Counted from the first letter of the stretch, positions 1 through 8,163 are shown. The stretch: 22,328 bases of DNA from an uncultured Clostridium sp. (GCA_900556135.1 USNR01000024.1:1-22328), one strand, 5' to 3'. Numbers and translations are program-made. Notes: generated from the sequence alone by a model not told the origin.

Positions 1-62
1 GATAAGGGAAATTTCTTTTCCTAATTTGAATCATATTATTAGTCAAAAGAGCGGACGTCCTT
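1..62. repeat. Right arm of a ~170-bp stem-loop repeat, cut by the window edge
   Basis: The first 60 or so bases match, almost base for base, the right half of the repeat units at 10.9-11.4 kb (GATAAGGGAAATTTC, then CCTAATTTGAATCATATTATTAG, split here by words, then the GAGCGGACGTC end). It most resembles unit 3 of that array, which also has TTTTCC rather than TGGGTTCCC in the middle. The left arm would lie outside the window. The bases after it (about 117-200) also resemble the tail at about 11625-11700, so this is a second copy of the same composite element. Confidence 0.85.
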
Positions 63-116
63 CGCATTATTTTCCAGCTACATGCACCGGTCATAATGTT
101 TTCACACTTTTTAAAA

Positions 117-200
117 TTAGTATTAAGTATATTTTTATGTAACCAACCTTTATCTTTAATTCTTCTAAATCTCATAATGAATGTTTTATTTTTCAAGCCA
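117..200. repeat. Tail sequence shared with the region after the tandem repeats
   Basis: The stretch begins TATTAAGTATAT and continues with TATTTTTATGTAA and, later, a TTGTTTTATT-like end (here ATGTTTTATT). The same words occur in the same order at 11414-11427 and 11628-11700. At 11.4 kb an extra ~190 bp lies between TTAAGTATAT and TATTTTTATGTAA, so this copy looks like the version without that insertion. The similarity beyond the shared 13-mer is imperfect and A/T-rich, so its full extent is uncertain. Confidence 0.5.
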
Positions 201-231
201 TATTATTTCCAAATTCAAAATAAAACTAAAA

Positions 232-277
232 AATAAAAGTAATTTTTTTCCAAAAACGAGAATCAATTACTTTTATT
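232..277 (-). terminator. Terminator of the 377-4765 operon
   Basis: AATAAAAGTAATT (232-244) and AATTACTTTTATT (265-277) form a perfect 13-bp stem with a 20-nt loop. Read on the minus strand the stem is followed by a T-rich run. It lies about 100 bp past the stop of the last gene of the minus-strand operon. The stem is A/T-rich, so strength is uncertain. Confidence 0.6.
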
Positions 278-330
278 CTTTTGCAATACTTTTTTAATTT
301 ATTTTTTCAATATACTATCCTTGTATATTC

Positions 331-372
331 GCTAATAAATATAATACACAATTATGGATTAAATTTTTCTTG
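331..372. repeat. Degenerate left-arm fragment of the stem-loop repeat
   Basis: CTAATAAATAT, then ACACAATTA, GGATT and AAATTTTTCT appear in the same order and spacing as in the left arm of the units at 10914, 11084 and 11253, with only a few substitutions over about 42 bases. No matching right arm follows. The fragment ends a few bases before the stop codon of the glycosyltransferase gene (377), so repeat and gene end abut. Confidence 0.5.
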
Positions 373-376
373 TTTT

Positions 377-1075
377 CTACTTAAGAAAAATAATAGTCTT
401 AATATGCCTTATTCCATCTTGTATTGGTCTCAAATGCGACTTTCTATCTCTTCCATCCTTATAAAAATTTATAGGAACTTCACATATCTTCAAATTATTC
501 TTTTTTGCTCTTATTATCATCTCTGTTGCATATTCCATTCCACCACATTTACAATGCAACTCATTTATCTTCTTAGTTTGATATCCTCTAAGTCCACAAT
601 TAAAATCTCCAACTTTAACATTATATATAGCTCTACCAATAGCGGATATTATTGGAGTTCCAACATACTGATGGAATTTTTTCATTGCTCCTTTTTCAAT
701 TGTTCCTTTATATCTATTTCCTATTACAAGTTCTTCACCCTGTCTTAATTTTTCTAATATTTTATCTAACTCCAGAAAATTGTAACTATCATCACAATCT
801 CCTATTATTGTATATTTTCCTTTTGCCGATTTGCTTCCCTCAATTAGAGCATGTCCATATCCTTTTTCTTTTACTTCTATAACTCTTGCACCACTCTTTT
901 TTGCTATATAAACAGACTTATCTGTACTTCCATTATCTGCTATCAAAACTTCTCCTTTTATGTTATTGCTGTTAATAAAAGTGTGTGCTTTTATTATGCA
1001 AGTTTCGATTGTTTTTTCCTCATTCAGACATGGCATTAATATTGTTAATTCTATTTTTTCCAATTTTTCCCCCAT
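377..1075 (-). CDS. Family 2 glycosyltransferase, DPM1-like, short form
   Basis: A 232-residue protein of the GT-A fold, family 2, that would move a sugar from a nucleotide donor to a polyprenyl phosphate or a cell-surface acceptor at the inner face of the membrane. Visible motifs are the N-terminal strand and MPCLNEE (about 14-20), ADNGSTDKS (about 46-54), the donor/metal site DCDDS (about 93-97), and the NCGLRGYQ region typical of dolichol-phosphate-mannose-synthase-like enzymes. Relatives often continue after the RHL-type motif into C-terminal membrane helices; this one stops there (…HIKTIIFLK), directly beside a repeat fragment. Its start overlaps the upstream gene by 25 bp, which suggests translational coupling. 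TTG at 1063, behind GGGGGA, is an alternative start giving MEKIELTILMP, the usual family N-terminus. Sugar and acceptor cannot be told. Confidence 0.85.
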   Translation of the reverse strand: MGEKLEKIELTILMPCLNEEKTIETCIIKAHTFINSNNIKGEVLIADNGSTDKSVYIAKKSGARVIEVKEKGYGHALIEGSKSAKGKYTIIGDCDDSYNFLELDKILEKLRQGEELVIGNRYKGTIEKGAMKKFHQYVGTPIISAIGRAIYNVKVGDFNCGLRGYQTKKINELHCKCGGMEYATEMIIRAKKNNLKICEVPINFYKDGRDRKSHLRPIQDGIRHIKTIIFLK

Positions 1076-2358
1076 TTAATTTCTTTAAATAATATTTTGT
1101 AATTTAATATTTCAAGTATAGCAGCTGTTATTGCAATACAAGAAATAATTTGTTCTCTAAACATGAAAAAAGCATGTCTATATGAGTGATTTGCAAGTGC
1201 TAAATATCTAAAATATGGGACTACAGCAATTAAAACCAATAATCCAGCAAACCATTTTTTCTTTATATTTTTCCAATCCGTTAATGCCAATAATATCACA
1301 AAAAATAATATTGTATATTTTATTAATGTAGAATCTCTTTTTATTATATTGATTGGATATAAATCATGCCAATTATTATATAATGCTCCAATATACATAG
1401 TTTTTCTACTTTCTAATCCTTGAAGCCCATTTATCCTTAACATCGCATTTTCTTTTACATATTGTATTGCATTAACATGTAGTATCATTGATGCTAAAAT
1501 CCATTTAGTAAACCACATAGCTACATATGCCATCCCCCACAAAGCACATGAAGACACAACAAATTTTATACTCTCTCTAAAACTTGTTACTCTGTTTTCT
1601 TCTTTTCTTATTAGCAGTACCAATAAAACTGGAACTAGCACAGTTATTATCTCTGTTGTTAAAAAGTCAAAAAAACATGTTAATATGCCAGAAATAAAAA
1701 ATAACATATATATTTTTTTATTGCCCTGCTTTTCTAGTAATAATGCTAAAATTGAAGTAACTAGCATTATGTAGAAAGTCCATGAGTATTCTAAACAGTA
1801 TGGTACAAAGTAAAAAGCTATCATAACCATTGATATTAAAAATATTATTGATACCTTTTTACTTCTTTTAAAAATTATGAAAAATAAGACTATTGCCAAT
1901 CCATACATTACAATCTTATTTAATGTATATATTTGCTCTATGTTAAAGATAGTTAATAACGGTCTTAAAACTAACATACTTCCATGCCAATATCTTAAAT
2001 ATTGTTCATTTGGTTTAAGATCTCCTTTTACCACATCAATAAAGTCATTATTTATATCCGCGTCTGCGCTTTTGTAAAAGTTTGCCCACATTGTAGCTTC
2101 AACTGAATGTTGAAAATCTATACAATATATTATATTTAATAAAACGGTGTCTGCATAATAATGTATCGTTGAATATTCTCTTCTCTTTATTATCTCTTCT
2201 ACTCCTGCATTCTTTTCGAAAAACTCCACTGATTCCTCTATATTCTTTTTGATAGCACCTTGTGGTATTTTCGAACTTAATGTTAATGCACTAAATAGTA
2301 TTCCTACAATTGCTATATATACAATTATATATTTTAAAATTTTATTTTCTAATTTCAT
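1051..2358 (-). CDS. Polytopic membrane protein, possibly GT-C-type glycosyltransferase
   Basis: A 435-residue protein with an N-terminal membrane helix (about 9-27), a roughly 110-residue extracytoplasmic segment, then about eight to nine further hydrophobic segments and a basic C-terminus (WGKNWKK). The layout, and the loop containing YYADTVLLN and RYWHGSMLVLRPLL, resemble uncharacterised clostridial membrane proteins that I associate with GT-C-type lipid-linked sugar transferases; I see no confirmed catalytic motif, so this is inference. It overlaps the family 2 glycosyltransferase downstream, a pairing common where one enzyme makes a lipid-linked sugar and the membrane protein uses it. 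It starts 42 bp after the DUF4153 gene with AAGGGA upstream of ATG. A plain unknown membrane protein is the alternative. Confidence 0.6.
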   Translation of the reverse strand: MKLENKILKYIIVYIAIVGILFSALTLSSKIPQGAIKKNIEESVEFFEKNAGVEEIIKRREYSTIHYYADTVLLNIIYCIDFQHSVEATMWANFYKSADADINNDFIDVVKGDLKPNEQYLRYWHGSMLVLRPLLTIFNIEQIYTLNKIVMYGLAIVLFFIIFKRSKKVSIIFLISMVMIAFYFVPYCLEYSWTFYIMLVTSILALLLEKQGNKKIYMLFFISGILTCFFDFLTTEIITVLVPVLLVLLIRKEENRVTSFRESIKFVVSSCALWGMAYVAMWFTKWILASMILHVNAIQYVKENAMLRINGLQGLESRKTMYIGALYNNWHDLYPINIIKRDSTLIKYTILFFVILLALTDWKNIKKKWFAGLLVLIAVVPYFRYLALANHSYRHAFFMFREQIISCIAITAAILEILNYKILFKEIKWGKNWKK

Positions 2359-2400
2359 CTTCCAGTATTCCCTTGCCTATAAAGTTTTATAGGATTTCTT

Positions 2401-4026
2401 CTATTTTATCAACATATATCCTTCTAGATTCCAATAATCTATACTTTCTAATTTGCCCTCTTCATTTAAAGTATATGATAAATCTAAACTCTTTATATAT
2501 AAGTCTCTGTCGTCATTTATTTTTATTTTTCTATTATTTAGTATATAATCTCTTGTATCTGATTTGCTATTTTTATTTAGTTCCACTAATCTTTCTATAT
2601 AATCTTCCATATTTATACTATATACATTATCTAAATTGATGTTTTGTAATTCCTTCACATCTGATAGGTATAAATTTCTTGTTATTTCTTTTATTCTATT
2701 ATATCCTTCCACACTTACAACAGATTCATCTTTATTTGGTGAAAAGAATATATCATTTCTTAAAATAATGTCTTTATCTATGTCATAATTTTCTTCAAAA
2801 CTTTCTTCTGATATATAACTAGGTATATACTTTTCTTGACCTTTTTGTCCCTTTAAATAATAATAAGCCCCTTGAGCCTTTTTTCTATCTTCTTTTGATA
2901 GATCTTCATATTTTTCATCACTTCTCCATGCATTTTTTAGCCTTTGTGCCTGATTTATATTAGAAACTGTTTGCATGTTTATCACTGGCATTATTGTTGA
3001 AATTAAAATTATAACTATTGCTGATGTAAATATATGTATTAGATACTTTCTGTCTTTATATAAAGATACAAATATCGCTATTACCTCAAATATTATAAAC
3101 ATTCCCCCTAGATATCTAACAGGTGTAATTCCATTTTCCACAATTCTTGCACCTAAAGAGTATATTTGTAATCCTATAAAAGGTGCAAATGCTATTGGCA
3201 TTATCTTGCAAAATCTACTAACAGCTTTAGATGTATCTTTAAAGCTATAAGCCATAGTCCAAACTGGAAAAGCACATATAAATAATCCCGTTACAATTTT
3301 AAATATCGAGTTTGATGGAATTTGCTTAAATAAAAATATTTTTGCCATATACATATATATTATAGCTGTTGTTAATATTGTTAATGGAAGTAATACAAAT
3401 AAAATCAACTTTTCTATAAATTTACTTGTTTCTTGTTTTGTATTATTTAAGGATATTAATCCTGCTGGTACCAAGTACAATCCTAACAGTGCTATATGCA
3501 TTCTAATTATCAGCTCATAATTTCCATTAGTTAAAAGCAATGATATAAAAATAGATAATATTACAGTTAAGCCTATTGCTAATATTAAATATACTATTCC
3601 CACGTTAAATAGATTTTTAAAAACTCTTGTGCAGTATTGACTAGTTTCTAATTCAGAATTTTTTATAATTTTTATTAAACCCACAAGAATTAAAATAAAC
3701 GAATATCCTATAACATATCTTCCGTATCCCATTGAAGGATTTAATGTAATTAGTCTCTCTAATCCTACAGCCACTAATATTCCTAAAACATAAAGAGGTG
3801 CTTTACGTTTTAAATTTAAATTATATGTTTCAATTGTAAAGAAATTTATAGCCATTATTGCTGATGATATAATAAACGATACAATAAATTTATAATCATT
3901 ATCATAGTTTGCGAATGTCAAAAAAATTGTTGCTATTATAATTATTATATTTGTTGCTACATATTGTTTCATGTAACTTTTATAGCTGTCTGTTGCTTTA
4001 TTAAAAAATTCTTTTATTTTTTCCAT
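2401..4026 (-). CDS. DUF4153 family membrane protein
   Basis: A 541-residue protein. About eleven hydrophobic helices fill residues 20-350, followed by a soluble C-terminal domain of about 190 residues rich in charged residues (after NMQTVSNINQAQRLKNAW). The conserved segment RIVENGITPVRYLGGMFI (about 293-310) and the helix order fit DUF4153, a family of uncharacterised envelope proteins in which a similar GIT-x-x-RY motif follows a long helix. No enzymatic motif is visible. It begins 31 bp after the RelA/SpoT-like gene with AGGGGGA before ATG, and no terminator is seen between them, so it is probably in the same transcript. The role in the membrane is unknown; the soluble tail is likely the part that interacts with partners. 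Confidence 0.75.
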   Translation of the reverse strand: MEKIKEFFNKATDSYKSYMKQYVATNIIIIIATIFLTFANYDNDYKFIVSFIISSAIMAINFFTIETYNLNLKRKAPLYVLGILVAVGLERLITLNPSMGYGRYVIGYSFILILVGLIKIIKNSELETSQYCTRVFKNLFNVGIVYLILAIGLTVILSIFISLLLTNGNYELIIRMHIALLGLYLVPAGLISLNNTKQETSKFIEKLILFVLLPLTILTTAIIYMYMAKIFLFKQIPSNSIFKIVTGLFICAFPVWTMAYSFKDTSKAVSRFCKIMPIAFAPFIGLQIYSLGARIVENGITPVRYLGGMFIIFEVIAIFVSLYKDRKYLIHIFTSAIVIILISTIMPVINMQTVSNINQAQRLKNAWRSDEKYEDLSKEDRKKAQGAYYYLKGQKGQEKYIPSYISEESFEENYDIDKDIILRNDIFFSPNKDESVVSVEGYNRIKEITRNLYLSDVKELQNINLDNVYSINMEDYIERLVELNKNSKSDTRDYILNNRKIKINDDRDLYIKSLDLSYTLNEEGKLESIDYWNLEGYMLIK

Positions 4027-4057
4027 TAATAAGTCCCCCTATATTTATTTTTATTTT

Positions 4058-4765
4058 TTAACCTATTTCTAATTCATCTTCATAAGGAAATAATTTCTTC
4101 AATGCTTCTTCTTTGTTTAACACATATGGTTTTCCATTTTTATCAAAGCAATAATATTCTGGTAACTCTTTTCCAATCTCTCCAGCTTCCATTTCTCGCT
4201 TTTTCATTTTAATATCTTTTTCTGCAACTTTTTTATATTTTATATGATTCAAATCTCCATATAAACATCTATCTTTAGTTTCTTCATCCCAATACTGTAT
4301 TTCTATTAATGGACTATTTAAGTTTTCTTCATTTCTAACTACTATTTGATGAACTGCATTATAGTTTGTTTCTACTCTTTCTGCATGATTTTTTTCTCTT
4401 ATAACGGCAAAATTACTGTCATCAAAAATTGCATCTCCTAAAGCTTCTCTAATCTTAGGATTCTGCATTCTTTTTAATATCTGTTGTACAAGCTTAACTT
4501 CTATTGCATTTTTCCCAACTACTCTAATTCCAAAGCAATCATCCAATGCTTTTTCTTTTGTCTTATCATTTTTAAAAGCTGACATGAAAGCTTTTATTCT
4601 TCCTTCAACTTCTAAACTTCCTTTTACCCTTATTTTTTTATCTCCTATTACTATTCCGTCTTTTAGTTTTTGTATTATTTGATATATTTGTATAATAGCT
4701 TTTTCATACTCTGTCCTTTGTGTCTCAATGTATCCTCTGTATATCGAATACCTGTCATCAGCCAT
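4058..4765 (-). CDS. RelA/SpoT-domain-like protein (divergent small alarmone synthetase?)
   Basis: A 235-residue soluble protein. Its motifs follow those of the (p)ppGpp synthetase fold in order: RVKGSLEV..RIK (46-58, compare RxKSxxSIxxK), DDCFGIRVV (75-83, compare DLxGIRI), NYNAVHQIVV (134-143, compare GYRAxH) and IEIQYWDEE (154-162, compare EIQxRT). The residues equivalent to the catalytic Asp, Arg, Tyr and Glu are present (D76, R81, Y135, E155), but the glycine before Tyr is Asn and the usual Arg-Thr after EIQ is Tyr-Trp. It may therefore make ppGpp, pppGpp or another pyrophosphorylated nucleotide, or be a toxin-like relative. There is no HD hydrolase domain or ACT/TGS region. It is the first gene of the minus-strand operon behind a strong promoter at 4808-4836. 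Confidence 0.65.
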   Translation of the reverse strand: MADDRYSIYRGYIETQRTEYEKAIIQIYQIIQKLKDGIVIGDKKIRVKGSLEVEGRIKAFMSAFKNDKTKEKALDDCFGIRVVGKNAIEVKLVQQILKRMQNPKIREALGDAIFDDSNFAVIREKNHAERVETNYNAVHQIVVRNEENLNSPLIEIQYWDEETKDRCLYGDLNHIKYKKVAEKDIKMKKREMEAGEIGKELPEYYCFDKNGKPYVLNKEEALKKLFPYEDELEIG

Positions 4766-4807
4766 TATGTATTAATACCCACTTTCTTTTCTTTAATTTG
4801 CGTGTAT

Positions 4808-4836
4808 ATTATATCATATTAATACCTATCTTTCAA
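4808..4836 (-). promoter_or_regulatory. Sigma-A promoter of the 4765-377 operon
   Basis: On the minus strand, TTGAAA (4836-4831) is followed after exactly 17 nt by TATAAT (4813-4808). It ends about 40 bp before the ATG at 4765 and lies just after the spoVG terminator, so the operon is probably transcribed independently of spoVG. Confidence 0.8.
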
Positions 4837-4871
4837 CTGTTTTCCATTGACAGAATTTATCTATAATCAAC

Positions 4872-4898
4872 AAAAAGACCATGCTTTCGCATGGCTCT
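4872..4898 (-). terminator. spoVG terminator
   Basis: Minus-strand hairpin with stem CCATGC/GCATGG, a GAAA tetraloop, extra AGA/TCT pairing around one bulged G, and a TTTTT tract. It begins 11 bp after the spoVG stop codon. Confidence 0.85.
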
Positions 4899-4908
4899 TA
4901 TTTATATT

Positions 4909-5202
4909 TTATTCTTCACCCTCAACTGCATTTGTATCAGCTGGAGCTGGATCTTCAGCTTCATCATAAGCCTTCATTATAGCCTCAGTAATTTTAGCTC
5001 TTGTTTCTGGCTTAATAGGATGAGCTATATCATTAAATTTTCCATTTTTACCTTTACTTGGCATAGCAATGATTGTGCCTTTTGATGTTTCTATAACTTT
5101 TATTTCATGAACAACAAATTCATTATCGAATGTTATAGAAGCTATAGCTTTCATCTTTCCTTCTGTGTTGAATTTTTTTAAACGTACATCTGTAATTTCC
5201 AT
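4909..5202 (-). CDS. spoVG: SpoVG, RNA/DNA-binding septation and sporulation regulator
   Basis: A 97-residue protein matching SpoVG through its length: MEITDVRLKKF at the N-terminus, ASITFDNEFVVHEIKVIE, then MPSKGKNGKFNDIAHPI (about 47-63) and the helix containing PETRAKITEAI. SpoVG is a small nucleic-acid-binding protein that in Bacillus and relatives affects asymmetric septation, sporulation and, in other Firmicutes, virulence or envelope genes. The acidic C-terminal tail (EDPAPADTNAVEGEE) is the usual variable part. GGAAGGTGG precedes the ATG. A sigma-H-like promoter lies upstream and a GAAA-loop terminator follows, so it is probably monocistronic. It lies back to back with murC, the shared upstream region being about 310 bp. 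Confidence 0.97.
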   Translation of the reverse strand: MEITDVRLKKFNTEGKMKAIASITFDNEFVVHEIKVIETSKGTIIAMPSKGKNGKFNDIAHPIKPETRAKITEAIMKAYDEAEDPAPADTNAVEGEE

Positions 5203-5258
5203 ATCTGAGTACCACCTTCCAATGTTTATTTAGTACATTTTTTATGTACTACTATATT

Positions 5259-5283
5259 ATTCTCCATTCTTTTATTTTTTCCT
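5259..5283 (-). promoter_or_regulatory. Sigma-H-like promoter upstream of spoVG
   Basis: On the minus strand AAGGAAAA (AGGAAAA at 5283-5277) is followed after 13 nt by AGAAT (5263-5259), within GGAGAATAA. This fits the sigma-H pattern RnAGGAWWW … RnnGAAT, and by my recollection the spacing equals that of the Bacillus subtilis spoVG promoter, which is sigma-H dependent. The sequence is A/T-rich, so chance matches are possible. Confidence 0.5.
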
Positions 5284-5448
5284 TCTATTTTTTACAAAAT
5301 ATTTGCATTTTTATTTGGAAGTTATAATTTGTAACCATTTTTTATTTTTTACATATTATTTTGTAGATATATTTTTAATGTAAATTTTAAATATATATGC
5401 AAATCTCACATAAATTTCAAGCTTTATAAAATTATTTTATTTAACTGG

Positions 5449-5477
5449 TTGAAAAACTTTAATTTTCGTTATATAAT
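5449..5477 (+). promoter_or_regulatory. Sigma-A promoter of murC
   Basis: TTGAAA (5449-5454), 17 nt, TATAAT (5472-5477), ending 34 bp before the chosen TTG start. The promoter lies inside the 5' extension of the longest open frame, which argues that the extension is not translated. The rest of the 309-bp gap between spoVG and murC holds only A/T-rich sequence and the spoVG promoter. Confidence 0.75.
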
Positions 5478-5511
5478 GTACGCTGAAATGAATTTAAAGG
5501 AGTGTAATATA

Positions 5512-6894
5512 TTGGCTAATCTAGAAGATTTAAAACATTATAGACATATACATATGTTAGGAATAGGTGGAACTAGTATGAGTGGTATCGCTGCTCTACT
5601 TAAAAATTGGGGATTTCTTGTAACTGGTTCTGATGCTTCTGCTTCTGAACTTACGGAGGAGCTACAAAGTAGAAACATTCATGTTACTATAGGTCATGAT
5701 TTTGAGGGCTTACGCAAGGCTGATATAGTTGTATATAGTGCTGCTATTTCTCAAGCAGATCCCGAAATACAAGAAGCCAAAAGATTAGGAATTACTCTAA
5801 TGGAAAGATCTACTTTCTTAGGTCTTATTACAAAAGCTTTTTCTGAATCTATATGTATATCAGGAACTCATGGAAAAACAACTACTACATCTATGATTTC
5901 AGTTTGTTTTATAGAAGCTAACATGGATCCAAGTATTCAAGTTGGTGCACTTTTAAAACCAATAAACGGAAATTACAGAGTTGGAAATAGCAATTATTTC
6001 ATTTTAGAAGCTTGCGAGTATGTTGAAAGTTTCTTAAAGTTCTTCCCTAAAACGGAAGTTATTCTTAATATTGATAATGACCATTTAGATTACTTTAAAA
6101 ATATTGATAATATAAAAGAAGCATTTATTAAGTATGTAAAATTACTACCAGATGATGGTTTATTAGTTTTGAATACAGACAACGAGTACTGTGCTGATTT
6201 ATACAAATACACAAATGCAAAAGTTGTAACATTCAGCTTGGATAATTCTAAATCTAATTTTGTTGCTAGAAATATTTCTTTTGACAGAAATGGTTTTCCA
6301 TCTTTTGATGTTTATAGAAATAACTCTTTCTTCAAAACCTTTAAGCTTTCTGTTCCAGGACGTCACAACGTATACAATGCACTTGCTTGTATTGCTACAT
6401 GTTATGAATATGGAATAGATAAGGAAATTATCAAATCAGCATTGTTAAAATATACAGGTGCTCATAGAAGATTTGAATATGTTGGAGAAGTTAATGGTGC
6501 AACAATATATGACGATTATGCTCATCATCCATCAGAAATAAAAGCTGTATATGATGCTATGGAGCAAAAAGATTTTAATAGATCTTGGGTTGTTTTCCAA
6601 CCACATACATATAGTAGAACTAAAAATTTGCTTAATGATTTTGCACAATCACTTAGCGGTTTTAACAACATTATAGTTACTGATATTTATGCAGCAAGAG
6701 AATCTGACACCTTGGGTGTTTCTGCACAAGATTTAGTAGAACAAATAAACAAAGTTCAAAAGCATGCAATTTATATGCACGATTTTGCAGATATTGCAAA
6801 ATATATCCGTGACAGGGTTATGCCTAATGATATAGTTTTAACAATAGGTGCAGGTACTGTAACGAATATTGGTCCTATGATTATAGGTGAATAA
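5512..6894 (+). CDS. murC: UDP-N-acetylmuramate-L-alanine ligase MurC
   Basis: Cytoplasmic ATP-dependent ligase that adds L-alanine to UDP-N-acetylmuramic acid, the first amino-acid step of peptidoglycan precursor synthesis. From the chosen start the protein has 460 residues, normal for MurC. It shows the N-terminal nucleotide-sugar loop GIGGTSMSG (about 17-25), the ATP loop GTHGKTTTT (118-126), ILEACEYVESF, the NIDNDHLDYF strand and DDYAHHPSE (about 334-342). I chose TTG at 5512 (MANLEDLK…) because AAAGGAG lies 9 nt upstream, the product then begins like known MurC proteins, and a good promoter occupies the longer frame's first codons (5449-5477). It stands alone, followed by a bidirectional terminator shared with the convergent gene. 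Confidence 0.96.
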   Translation: MANLEDLKHYRHIHMLGIGGTSMSGIAALLKNWGFLVTGSDASASELTEELQSRNIHVTIGHDFEGLRKADIVVYSAAISQADPEIQEAKRLGITLMERSTFLGLITKAFSESICISGTHGKTTTTSMISVCFIEANMDPSIQVGALLKPINGNYRVGNSNYFILEACEYVESFLKFFPKTEVILNIDNDHLDYFKNIDNIKEAFIKYVKLLPDDGLLVLNTDNEYCADLYKYTNAKVVTFSLDNSKSNFVARNISFDRNGFPSFDVYRNNSFFKTFKLSVPGRHNVYNALACIATCYEYGIDKEIIKSALLKYTGAHRRFEYVGEVNGATIYDDYAHHPSEIKAVYDAMEQKDFNRSWVVFQPHTYSRTKNLLNDFAQSLSGFNNIIVTDIYAARESDTLGVSAQDLVEQINKVQKHAIYMHDFADIAKYIRDRVMPNDIVLTIGAGTVTNIGPMIIGE

Positions 6895-6904
6895 TTTATA
6901 TGCC

Positions 6905-6947
6905 AAAAAAGAAGAAAAATTTTAACCATGATTTTTCTTCTTTTTTT
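6905..6947. terminator. Bidirectional terminator between murC and the transglutaminase-like gene
   Basis: AAAAAAGAAGAAAAAT (6905-6920) pairs perfectly with ATTTTTCTTCTTTTTT (6931-6946) around a 10-nt loop. T runs lie on both outer sides depending on strand. It serves the two convergent genes ending at 6894 and 7015. Confidence 0.8.
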
Positions 6948-7014
6948 GAGCTTTATATTATATTTGTTCTCTTCTATTTATTTTCTTTCAAGTTTAAATT
7001 ATTTATACAAAAAA

Positions 7015-8163
7015 CTAATAATTACTATTTTCTAAATTTGGATATTTAAATGTCATCCCTTTTTCTGAAACTTGCCCATTAGGAAAGTGGTTTATATTCA
7101 TTGCCAAACTTCCCTTCATAAAATATCTGTATCTAGAAGCATATGTTAAAGTTCCTCCTCCAACTATTATTGGGTCATCCCAAGTTGCATCTATTGCATA
7201 CCATTTTCCATCTAATTGAACATAATTCCATTCGTGATTTTCTGTTGTTCCTTCCGAATTTTGTGCAGTACCACTAACTAAAATGCATGGTATTCCTAAC
7301 TGGTCCATTATGTATTTAAATCCTTTTGCATATCCTTCACATACCACAGACTTCATAACAAATGTTCCATATATATTATAAGAATTTTTACCCGAAACTT
7401 CTGTGCCATAATCCACATTATCCACTAGCCAATCGTGGACTTTTGTTATTTTGCTATAATCATCTCCTGACAAGGTTGATATAATCTGATTTCTTATATT
7501 TTCAATTTGACCAAATGCCATATCTACTATTTGTTCGTTTTGAAAACCATCTTCTAAATAACTACCGCTACTTCCTGGCCCCATTGATAATTTATATTGT
7601 ACATTACTTCCTCGAGTAATTGTTTTTATGCTTAAATTAATTTTTGAAACATCTATATAAAACAGTTCTACTCTATCCATTATAATTGCATCCCATGCAG
7701 ATTGAAAATCTGTATTTAGTAATTCTTTTCCGTTTGCTTCTTTTAATCTTGATGCAATATCTTCTGACAACTTAATCTCATAAGTTCCACTTTTCATATT
7801 ATCCATATTTTTTTCTATTGTATTATAAATCTTTTTTGCATTATCACTTAATTGATAATAATAATATTTGTATGAATTACTTTCTGATATTGGTTGTTGC
7901 TGTTCTTCTTGATTATCATTTATTATTATTGGTACTATTGTTTGAACATTTTGGTCAATTTGATTTTTATTGTCATCTTTTTCTTGCTTTTCCACCTGTA
8001 TACTAGATTCTTCAATATTGCTTATTGTTTCCACATTTGCAAACATGTCATTTTTATTTATTCTATAAATTGCAATAATAGAAAAGGTTAATAAAGTTGC
8101 AACTATTAATAAAATTATATTAACTATTATATATGTACTAATATCTTTTGTTTCTCTTCTCAT
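7015..8163 (-). CDS. Membrane-anchored transglutaminase-like protein
   Basis: A 382-residue protein. An N-terminal membrane helix (about 13-33) precedes a low-complexity Gln/Asn/Glu-rich linker (about 50-98). The C-terminal domain has the transglutaminase-like cysteine-protease core: VVCEGYAKGF with the probable catalytic Cys275, NHEWNYV with His310 and YAIDATWDDP with Asp325, in the correct order and spacing. Such proteins face outside and may cleave or cross-link peptides in the wall, as in the CYK3/YebA-type families; substrate unknown. It starts 38 bp after the thioesterase gene with AAGGAAGGATT before ATG, no terminator intervenes, and it ends at a bidirectional terminator, so the two are likely co-transcribed. 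No sortase signal is seen. Confidence 0.85.
   Translation of the reverse strand: MRRETKDISTYIIVNIILLIVATLLTFSIIAIYRINKNDMFANVETISNIEESSIQVEKQEKDDNKNQIDQNVQTIVPIIINDNQEEQQQPISESNSYKYYYYQLSDNAKKIYNTIEKNMDNMKSGTYEIKLSEDIASRLKEANGKELLNTDFQSAWDAIIMDRVELFYIDVSKINLSIKTITRGSNVQYKLSMGPGSSGSYLEDGFQNEQIVDMAFGQIENIRNQIISTLSGDDYSKITKVHDWLVDNVDYGTEVSGKNSYNIYGTFVMKSVVCEGYAKGFKYIMDQLGIPCILVSGTAQNSEGTTENHEWNYVQLDGKWYAIDATWDDPIIVGGGTLTYASRYRYFMKGSLAMNINHFPNGQVSEKGMTFKYPNLENSNY

Noticed and set aside
281..1039. Plus-strand open frames opposite the glycosyltransferase and similar frames elsewhere
   Set aside because: Low-complexity Leu/Phe/Ile/Ser-rich products antisense to well-supported genes, without ribosome sites.
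5449..5511. 21 extra N-terminal codons of MurC
   Set aside because: A TTGAAA-17-TATAAT promoter occupies this stretch and a proper AAAGGAG site precedes the TTG at 5512.
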